Positions 52,801-57,936 of a stretch of 57,936 bases of DNA are shown here, in pieces (within the stretch, counting starts at the first letter, position 1; each line of letters opens with the position of its first letter). A program made the translations under genes and the position numbers. The notes under the pieces were generated by a model. The model had not been told where the DNA came from, made no database searches, and was given only the letters and a program-made list of their open reading frames with translations. Source of the stretch: Verrucomicrobiaceae bacterium UBA1938. Its GTDB lineage: Bacteria > Verrucomicrobiota > Verrucomicrobiia > Verrucomicrobiales > Verrucomicrobiaceae. The stretch spans positions 91,448-149,383 of the forward strand of contig DDFC01000043.1 of NCBI GenBank assembly GCA_002336895.1, read 5' to 3'.

Positions 52801-53912
52801 TGTATGACATGCACTGGTATGTGGACGCCGTGGTGCCCGGCACCAGCAAGGGCATCGGCAGCCTGCGCGGCGCCACGCTGAGCAATGCGGAGATCGACGC
52901 CATCGTGCAGAATCCGCGCAGCCTGTGGGATACGACGTATCAAGAAGACTCCTGGATCACCAATGGTGTGCTGGGAGGGCCCATCGCCATCCTGAACCGC
53001 ATCCAGGCGAAAATTGACGCCGACTGGCCCGGCACCAAGCTGGCGGTGACGGAATACAACACCTCGGGCGACAACCACATCGCGGGCACCCTCGCTCAGT
53101 GCGACTACCTCGGCATCTTCGGTCAGAAGGGCATCTTTGCCGCCAACTTCTGGCCCATGAGCCCCAGCTATCCCTTCCTGCTGGCGGGCTTCAAAATGTA
53201 CCGCGACTACGACGGCAACCTCGGCTCCTTCGGCGACATCTGTGTGCCCACGACCTCCAGCGACACCTCCAAGGTCTCGTCTTACATCAGCAAGGACAGC
53301 ACGAATGCGAACCGCCATGTCATTGTGGCCATCAACCGTTCCTTCACCAGCCAGGACGTGGCATTCGCTGGTATTGCGGCCTCCGGCACCGCCCGAGTCT
53401 ATCGCCTGGAGGGCACCTCCACCACGCCCGTCTTTGTGGGCGAGGTGCCGGCCGATCTTTCAAACTGGGTGGTCACACTCCCCGCGCTCAGTGTCTCCAC
53501 CATCGAGATCACCGCCCCAGCGCTCTCTCCCATCGAGACCTGGCGGCTGGCCAAATTTGGCAGCAGCGCCAACAGCGGCAGCGGTGCAGACATGGCCATG
53601 CCTGCGCACGACGGCATCCCCAACCTGATGAAGTATGCGCTGAACCTGGAGCCCTTCACGCCATCCAGGCATCCCATCACGACCGACACCAGCGCAGGCT
53701 GCCTGCGCCTCACCGTGACGCGCAATCCCGCTGCCTCAGACGTCACCTACACCGTGGAGATCTCCAACGACCTGAGCAATCCGAATGGCTGGACCACCGT
53801 GGGCACCACCGTGGAGCTGAACAACAGCACCACCCTCCAAGTACGTGACAGCCAGCCCATCGGCACCGGCGGCCAGCGCCGATTCATGCGCGTCAAGGTC
53901 ACGCGGCCATAG
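49881..53912 (+). CDS. Large secreted GH44-like glycoside hydrolase
   Basis: The 1343-residue protein has a signal peptide (CILSLALMVSLCVSGPAFA). It contains two tandem copies of a carbohydrate-binding-like plus Fn3-like unit (about residues 30-310 and 315-590; compare APGRTGNAIEV with APGRSGHAIEV), then another Fn3. A GH44-like catalytic barrel follows (ISKWIYGINDGPG ... TFGRYGGNRWTAYNWENNAS), with likely acid/base in SLDNEP (Glu about 885) and nucleophile in TEYN (Glu about 1058). The C-terminal repeat (DGIPNLMKYALNLEP) is typical of this phylum. Probably degrades beta-glucans such as cellulose or xyloglucan. Confidence 0.85.
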   Translation: MTAFSRVCILSLALMVSLCVSGPAFATQPNYLQVYDGVLQGTWSKFVWDLGGPVNVNLAASAPGRTGNAIEVWPAPGNGYWAFGLQDVKPGNDHQWKYMNEMRTIEFDIYLEADSTGVEDILIWPTGNYNVPSSPHLIDLIPGWASMTTEQRYGHWFHITVDMTQWQPGLRAFSGFLIASWGTGAPHYRVADVKLGWADDAAAPVLTTGTTTYDSTAHSLTLNFTTDEPTVCAIEYGIGNYNTRTWSDDSRNWDSFDPGNHQNLTHTAVLPYLIPGATYQYRIIAMDHRTDSSAVPNRAVSTGSYTVPGPPYTPPAPPSLTYVWAYQNALVGYWLRSAWEQNGPLYTDLNATAPGRSGHAIEVRFDPSNLYEAVGLGERRDGWDNQWKFFNEFRTVEFDVYFEPDSVGQDGFMVYMDDAGLADNAPYLTDLIPGWLDMTPEQKFGQWIHITVDLQQMKPKWPAFAGFLLYNNAGAVTTHFRLADIKAGWAPDTTPPVITLTTNSLSYDYQQYTLNFITDESAITQVDYGIGSYASTVQCEPSGWAGFSPATSPLTSHGAVLTGLTPNTTYQYRIVAKDHRTDTNATPNQSVFTGTFTVPPAPTTAPTLSPITVTDITGNRATLSWTVERPATAVVTYQKAGGQVVTRTLSTFQSSQSIVLDLIEPLTAYTVSVAVTDSFHFTTTASTSFTTTAAAAPTVTITADTAHTLPISKWIYGINDGPGFDPQGNWNRLLQRSYVPRNLTFGRYGGNRWTAYNWENNASNAGFDYYYESDDYLGGGTVPAEAVRDPLADLRSHGMATLITVPMLGYVSADKSGPVDLNDPNHLASRFKQLVYRKGSAFTATPSTTDDYVYADEFVWALRNLFSGDIYGDSQLPTYISLDNEPDLWPSTHAEITRTAINSDTFIQKTIDLSSAIKDVAPNSVIFGPVNYGFLGMYNWQIEPGFPNTMWFTDKFLLALKAASQTAGRRLVDVYDMHWYVDAVVPGTSKGIGSLRGATLSNAEIDAIVQNPRSLWDTTYQEDSWITNGVLGGPIAILNRIQAKIDADWPGTKLAVTEYNTSGDNHIAGTLAQCDYLGIFGQKGIFAANFWPMSPSYPFLLAGFKMYRDYDGNLGSFGDICVPTTSSDTSKVSSYISKDSTNANRHVIVAINRSFTSQDVAFAGIAASGTARVYRLEGTSTTPVFVGEVPADLSNWVVTLPALSVSTIEITAPALSPIETWRLAKFGSSANSGSGADMAMPAHDGIPNLMKYALNLEPFTPSRHPITTDTSAGCLRLTVTRNPAASDVTYTVEISNDLSNPNGWTTVGTTVELNNSTTLQVRDSQPIGTGGQRRFMRVKVTRP

Positions 53913-54015
53913 ACCTGTCCTCGAAGAACCGCCGCGCACGTGGCGTACTTTCAGCCTGCCTATGCGGGGGCCAGGTGCCCGGCCGTATCTCATCCACCAC
54001 TCACCCGCACGCTTC

Positions 54016-56400
54016 ATGCTCCTGCGCTCCTGCCTTGCTCTCGCATCTGCCTCGGCACTTCTGGGCCTGCATGCTCATGCCGAGATTCCCCAGCCCACCG
54101 ATGCCCCGCAGCCGCTCTCGCCGCAGGAAAGCGCACGCGCCTTTGTGGTGCCTGAGGGAATGAAGATACGGCTGCTGGCCGCAGAGCCCCTCATCCACGA
54201 GCCCTCCGGCATCTGCTGGGACGAGCGCGGCCGTGTCTTTGTCTGCGAGCTGCACGGTTACAATGTGGAGGGACAGATCGACATCGATGAGCTCAACAAA
54301 TCCGGCCAGCTCGACACCACGGTGCGCCGCATCGCCGCCTCAGAAAGTGCCAAGGTCAAGGCAGAAGCGGAAACCTATGGCACCGTGAAGCTCCTGCGCG
54401 ATACCGATGGCGATGGTGTGATGGACAAAGCCACCGTCTGGGCAGACCGGCTGCCGCCTTGCTACGGCCTCACCGCAGCCAATGGCGGCCTCATCGTCGC
54501 CTGCGCCCCGCATATCGTGTTTCTCAAAGACACCGATGGCGATGATCAGCCTGACGTGAATGAGCGCCTCTTCACCGGCTTTGGCACGGGGATGCTGGAG
54601 CGCGGCATCAATGCACCCACGCATGGTCCCGATGGCTGGATCTACTTTGGCAGGGGCTGGCCCGGCAGCGGTGCCATCAATGGCCCGCATCTCAAAGAGG
54701 CGGTGAAGCTCCCCGGCACTGACTTCCGCATCCGCGCGGATGGCAGCGCCATCGAGCCCGTGGGCGGCAGTGCCCGCACCATCGGCACCACTTTCACCGC
54801 TGGCGGAGACCGCTTTGTCACCACCACCACCTCGCCGGGGCTCTTGGTCACGCCGCTTGAGTGGCGCTACCTCACGCGCAATCCAGACGATGTTGCCCCG
54901 CCGCTGGATGCGCCTGCCACCACCGAGACGCGTGTCTTCCCCATCGCTCCCGTGCATCCCTGGCGCACCAAGCGCGAGCAGCACGCCGAATACTTTGCTT
55001 TCTACAAAAAGATCAGCCTCAGCGATGCCGCCGCCTCCGGTTACTTCACCTCCGCCTGCAGTCCGCTCGTTTATCGGCATGATGTACTTCCTGGTCTAAA
55101 CGGCCATTATCTGGTATGCGAGCCCGCCGCCAGTCTCATTCACCGCAGCGAGATCGTGCGCGATGGCACCGCCCTCCGCCTCCAGCGTGTGAAAGGGGAG
55201 GAGCAGCGCGAGTTCCTCGCCTCACGGGATTCATGGTTCCACCCTGTCAGTCTCACACAGACACCGCAGGGCGGCATCGCCATTTGTGACTTCTACCGCG
55301 AGATCATCGAGGACTACTCCGCCATCCCGCGTCATCTCCAGCAGCAGTACGGAGTCACGCATGGGCAGGATCGCGGCCGCATCTGGCTGCTGCTGCCGCA
55401 GGATGAGTCCCGGCTGCACCGCCCGGCTCCGCCGCCTACTGCCACCGAGGCCCGAGCCCTCGCGCTGCGCACTGCGGATGCCGACCACTTTCAATCCCAC
55501 CCCGAGCTGGAGAAGGAGCTGCTGGCCATGGATTTCGAAGATGCCTCTGCACCGCCCCAGCTCGTGCTGCAGGCCACGCTCAGTCTCGGCCAGAGCCGGT
55601 CACCGCAGGTCTTCGACTGCCTGCGCCGCATCGCCCGCACGCACGGCACACGCCTGCAGTGGATCGACTGCGCCATCTCCAGCGCACTCTACAAGCGCGA
55701 GCGGGAGATGCTCCTCGCCCTGGCGCGAGATCCCGGTGCCTCCGCTCCGGTCATGGCGCGGCTCGCCTCGGTCATCGCCGCGCGTGGAGATGTGGCGGAG
55801 ATTCAGTCCTGCCTCAAAGAAGCCGCGCTCATCACCGGCCAGCCACGCCAGATTCTCACCCTCGGGCTGGAGGATGCCCAGCCCCTTGCCAAAGGCGCAG
55901 CCGTTCCGGAAGTCCCGCCGCCAGCACCGCCCACCGCAGAGCAGACCGCCGCGTGGGAGGCACGCATGCCCGCCATCCTCGCCGCGCTCCAGGAAAAGCC
56001 CGACCTCGTCGCTGGCCGCACGCTTTTCACCGGCGTGTGCGCCTCCTGCCATCGCAGCCACGGCATCGGCACCAGTGTGGGGCCGGATCTCGATGCCGAG
56101 TTTCAGCGCGCTCCCGAGACCATCGTGCGGGACGTCGTTTTTCCCGCGGAGGCCGCGCGCCCCGGCTTTGAGACGACTTTCATCAAGACCCGCCGAGGCG
56201 AAAGCCTCCTCGGCATCACGGCTTCAGACGGGCCCGGCAGCCTCACCCTCCGCCTGCCCGGTGGCGCCGAGCGCACCGTGCTCAAAAAGCACGCCACCAT
56301 CCGCACCCTGCGCAACACCTCCCTCATGCCCTCCGGCCTCTCTGAAGCCCTCACACCACGCCAGCTTGCCGACATCATCGCCTTTCTGCGTTCGCGGTGA
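54016..56400 (+). CDS. PVC-type membrane-bound dehydrogenase with terminal heme c domain
   Basis: Start at 54016 gives 794 residues beginning with a signal peptide (MLLRSCLALASASALLGLHAHA). The N-terminal half is a PQQ-type beta-propeller (AEPLIHEPSGICWDERGRVFVCELHGYN, LLRDTDGDGVMDKATVWAD). A helical repeat part follows, then a C-terminal heme domain with C-A-S-C-H (GVCASCHRSHGIGTSVGPDLD ... TRRGESLLGI). This order is the PVC putative membrane-bound dehydrogenase family. It follows the GH44 gene by 103 bp, so it could oxidise released sugars. Confidence 0.88.
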   Translation: MLLRSCLALASASALLGLHAHAEIPQPTDAPQPLSPQESARAFVVPEGMKIRLLAAEPLIHEPSGICWDERGRVFVCELHGYNVEGQIDIDELNKSGQLDTTVRRIAASESAKVKAEAETYGTVKLLRDTDGDGVMDKATVWADRLPPCYGLTAANGGLIVACAPHIVFLKDTDGDDQPDVNERLFTGFGTGMLERGINAPTHGPDGWIYFGRGWPGSGAINGPHLKEAVKLPGTDFRIRADGSAIEPVGGSARTIGTTFTAGGDRFVTTTTSPGLLVTPLEWRYLTRNPDDVAPPLDAPATTETRVFPIAPVHPWRTKREQHAEYFAFYKKISLSDAAASGYFTSACSPLVYRHDVLPGLNGHYLVCEPAASLIHRSEIVRDGTALRLQRVKGEEQREFLASRDSWFHPVSLTQTPQGGIAICDFYREIIEDYSAIPRHLQQQYGVTHGQDRGRIWLLLPQDESRLHRPAPPPTATEARALALRTADADHFQSHPELEKELLAMDFEDASAPPQLVLQATLSLGQSRSPQVFDCLRRIARTHGTRLQWIDCAISSALYKREREMLLALARDPGASAPVMARLASVIAARGDVAEIQSCLKEAALITGQPRQILTLGLEDAQPLAKGAAVPEVPPPAPPTAEQTAAWEARMPAILAALQEKPDLVAGRTLFTGVCASCHRSHGIGTSVGPDLDAEFQRAPETIVRDVVFPAEAARPGFETTFIKTRRGESLLGITASDGPGSLTLRLPGGAERTVLKKHATIRTLRNTSLMPSGLSEALTPRQLADIIAFLRSR

Positions 56401-56498
56401 GGCAGGGTCGCTCAGCATGAGACCCCATGCCTGAAAGAAGAGCCAGATTTTCACAGGCTGGCGTGATGGTTCCGCCACACTCCCGCCGTACTTCAGCC

Positions 56499-57248
56499 AT
56501 GGATCGTCTGCCTCATGAGAGAAACAGGCCAGCCAGGAAGCGCGTGCACGCAGGTGCGCTCTCGCTCCTCCTGAGCTGCTGCCTTTCCATCACGCTGCCC
56601 GCCGCAGAGGCCATGCCGCAGGCGCAGCAGGCGGAAGATGATGGTGCCATTCCGCGTGCGGTGCACATGGAGGACTTTGACGCCCTCGTGACCAATTCCC
56701 CCTTCACCCGCTCCCTCGGGGTCTCGGATTCGCTCATCCTCACTGGCGTCGCGCATATGGAGCAGGAGGTGTACGCCACGCTGCTCGACACGAAGACCTT
56801 CGAGTCCCACGTCGTCTCCCGTACGCCCAACTACCAGGGCTGGCAGCTCGTCGGCGTGGGCGGGCGCAGCGAGGAGATGCAGACCTGGTCCGCTAGGATT
56901 CAGGTGCCCGGCGGCGAGGTCATCTCTGTGCGCTACCAGAAGCCCCCGCCCCGGCCCGCGAAGTCAAAGGCAGGCAGCAGCTCAGCTGGCGGCAGCGCTC
57001 CGGCCATCAGCTCCGCTCAGATGAACGAGGCCAAATCCGCCGCCGTGAACTACAAGGAAGGCTTCTCCTCCGACGGCTACCCCAAAGCCCCGCCTCCTGA
57101 GATGGTCGCCAAGCTCTCCCGCCTCAGCACCTCCCAGCGCGAGGACATCAACCGCCAGATGTTCAACTACCGCAACCAAGGCCTCGGCCTGGATGAGCGC
57201 CGCAAGATTTATGAGGGGCTGGTGGAGAAGTCGTTGCAGCGGCGGTAG
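56499..57248 (+). CDS. Secreted protein of unknown function
   Basis: Start at 56499 (MDRLPHERNRPARKRVHAGA) gives 249 residues with a signal peptide (ALSLLLSCCLSITLPAAEA). The middle part (DALVTNSPFTRSLGVSDSLILTGVAHMEQEVYATLLDTKT) resembles conserved periplasmic proteins of Verrucomicrobia without assigned function. The tail is rich in Ser, Ala and Pro, then helical (LSTSQREDINRQMFNYRNQG). No domain is named. Confidence 0.65.
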   Translation: MDRLPHERNRPARKRVHAGALSLLLSCCLSITLPAAEAMPQAQQAEDDGAIPRAVHMEDFDALVTNSPFTRSLGVSDSLILTGVAHMEQEVYATLLDTKTFESHVVSRTPNYQGWQLVGVGGRSEEMQTWSARIQVPGGEVISVRYQKPPPRPAKSKAGSSSAGGSAPAISSAQMNEAKSAAVNYKEGFSSDGYPKAPPPEMVAKLSRLSTSQREDINRQMFNYRNQGLGLDERRKIYEGLVEKSLQRR

Positions 57249-57280
57249 CGGCAGGACCCGGTTGCATGTCGGAAGCCAGA

Positions 57281-57297
57281 GGTTAACTTTGCTAACC
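57281..57297 (+). promoter_or_regulatory. Inverted repeat before antitoxin-like gene
   Basis: GGTTA-actttgc-TAACC lies directly before the ATG at 57298. This is a place where an antitoxin-type regulator often binds its own promoter. Confidence 0.35.
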
Positions 57298-57585
57298 ATG
57301 AGCACCAAAGAGCAAACCCTGTCCTTGCTGGCCGAGCTGCCAGAGGATTCGTTGGCTTGGCGCGAACTGCATGATGATGCCCGGCTGCTGCGGGATATTG
57401 CCGCTGCGGAAGAGGATGTGCGGAACGGACGTGAACGCCCTCTGGCCGCAACCAGGGAACTGCTGGAACAAAAATGGCGACACAAAGCTGCAAACGGCTT
57501 TGATCAGCTGGATCAGAAGGATTCCGTTGAGTTGGATCGTGACGCTTTCATGAACCATTTCCGCAGTCGAAGGCAGGTTGCATGA
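57298..57585 (+). CDS. Small antitoxin-like protein
   Basis: The 95-residue, acidic, helical protein (MSTKEQTLSLLAELPEDSLA ... RLLRDIAAAEEDVRNGRERP) resembles small addiction-module proteins that pair with RelE/ParE toxins. No toxin gene follows: the next gene is convergent and also antitoxin-like. It may be an orphan. The start is ATG 57298, directly after a short inverted repeat. Confidence 0.55.
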   Translation: MSTKEQTLSLLAELPEDSLAWRELHDDARLLRDIAAAEEDVRNGRERPLAATRELLEQKWRHKAANGFDQLDQKDSVELDRDAFMNHFRSRRQVA

Positions 57586-57598
57586 CCTTGTGACTGGT

Positions 57599-57808
57599 TC
57601 ACGCCTGAATGATCGTCATCAGATCGGCTAGGGCGATTTCGAGGGCCTCGCCTTCTTCATCGGAGAGGCTGCCCGAGGTGGCATCAATCATTTGTGCGCG
57701 GCGTACCCTACGCTCTTCAATCAGGGCATGGATGTACTCGGCCGTTTCCTCCAACTGGTCGGATGGCATGCGCCGCAGTTCATCAATGAACGGTGATGAA
57801 GTCATCAT
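57599..57808 (-). CDS. Small protein, possibly antitoxin-like
   Basis: The 69-residue protein (MMTSSPFIDELRRMPSDQLE ... LSDEEGEALEIALADLMTII) is acidic and helical, like antitoxin subunits. Convergent with the previous gene (13 bp between stops). The remaining 57809-57936 bases hold no gene I can support; a short inverted repeat (GCGGT...ACCGC) lies there. Confidence 0.5.
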   Translation of the reverse strand: MMTSSPFIDELRRMPSDQLEETAEYIHALIEERRVRRAQMIDATSGSLSDEEGEALEIALADLMTIIQA

Positions 57809-57936
57809 GGCTCAAGCTTACGCGCTTTGTTCGGACTTGTCGAAGTGCTTCAAGGCACATGGCCAGGGTCCTGGTGGAGTGGTCCTTAAAGCGGTGGGGG
57901 CCTTTATACCGCCAGCAGTTGAAAAGGAGTCTTGAT

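Noticed and set aside
1..57936. CRISPR array, tRNA or rRNA genes
   Set aside because: No regularly spaced short repeats and no cloverleaf or rRNA-like sequence was recognised on either strand by reading.

Overview
The window (about 58 kb, GC-rich) looks like a chromosomal segment of a Verrucomicrobia member, most likely Verrucomicrobiaceae and Prosthecobacter-like. The reasons are the Planctomycetes/Verrucomicrobia-typical families present together: PSCyt1/PSCyt2/PSD1, DUF1501, DUF1552, DUF1592, a PVC-type membrane-bound dehydrogenase with a terminal heme domain, and a sulfatase. These sit beside ordinary bacterial housekeeping genes (alaS, tyrS, rpsA, nrdR, xthA). This placement is inferred from gene families, not from a 16S or database match. 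Several ORF starts were moved inward to a Met that opens a signal peptide or conserved domain. Most long antisense ORFs are GC shadows and are omitted.

Layout. 1-5.0 kb: 3' part of alaS, a Tat-exported flavin amine oxidase, and xthA. 5.0-9.4 kb: a repeat-rich gap, a methyltransferase, an outer-membrane protein, a lipoprotein and a DUF1801/YdeI protein. 9.4-15.8 kb: a secreted FAD oxidoreductase, tyrS, a lipoprotein and a sulfatase. 15.8-24 kb: an envelope and membrane-lipid block with an O-antigen-ligase-like protein, DUF3592, the betaine-lipid pair btaB/btaA, a PAP2 phosphatase, an ArnT-like glycosyltransferase, a small membrane protein and an OprP/OprO-type porin. 24-25.6 kb: HIT protein, nrdR and coaC. 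25.6-26.5 kb: a two-gene unit whose second gene carries a nonsense codon. 26.6-32 kb: the retron-like locus. 32-41.5 kb: an alpha/beta hydrolase, DUF1552-DUF1592, an SMP-30 lipoprotein, a GHL10 glycosidase, a PAS protein and a beta-lactamase-fold lipoprotein. 41.6-48.7 kb: rpsA, a Coa1-like protein, DUF1501 and the PSCyt/PSD1 protein. 48.8-57.9 kb: a PAS-AraC regulator, a large GH44 glycosidase, a PVC dehydrogenase, a secreted protein and two small antitoxin-like genes.

The most notable system is at 26618-31966. A HEAT/ARM-repeat protein overlaps (ATGA) a winged-helix/SWIM zinc-finger protein. After a 304-bp gap comes a retron-type reverse transcriptase. The gap folds as a retron msr-msd RNA should: terminal inverted repeats (30110-30134 with 30308-30332) enclose a short hairpin and then a long hairpin with a 22-bp perfect stem (30205-30226 with 30255-30276). 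From memory, ARM + WHSWIM + RT is the gene set of type XIII retrons, so the class is named, but its ncRNA and mechanism are little characterised. Second in interest is the btaA-btaB pair, which predicts phosphorus-free betaine lipids, close to a phosphate-porin-like gene with a Pho-box-like repeat in front of it.
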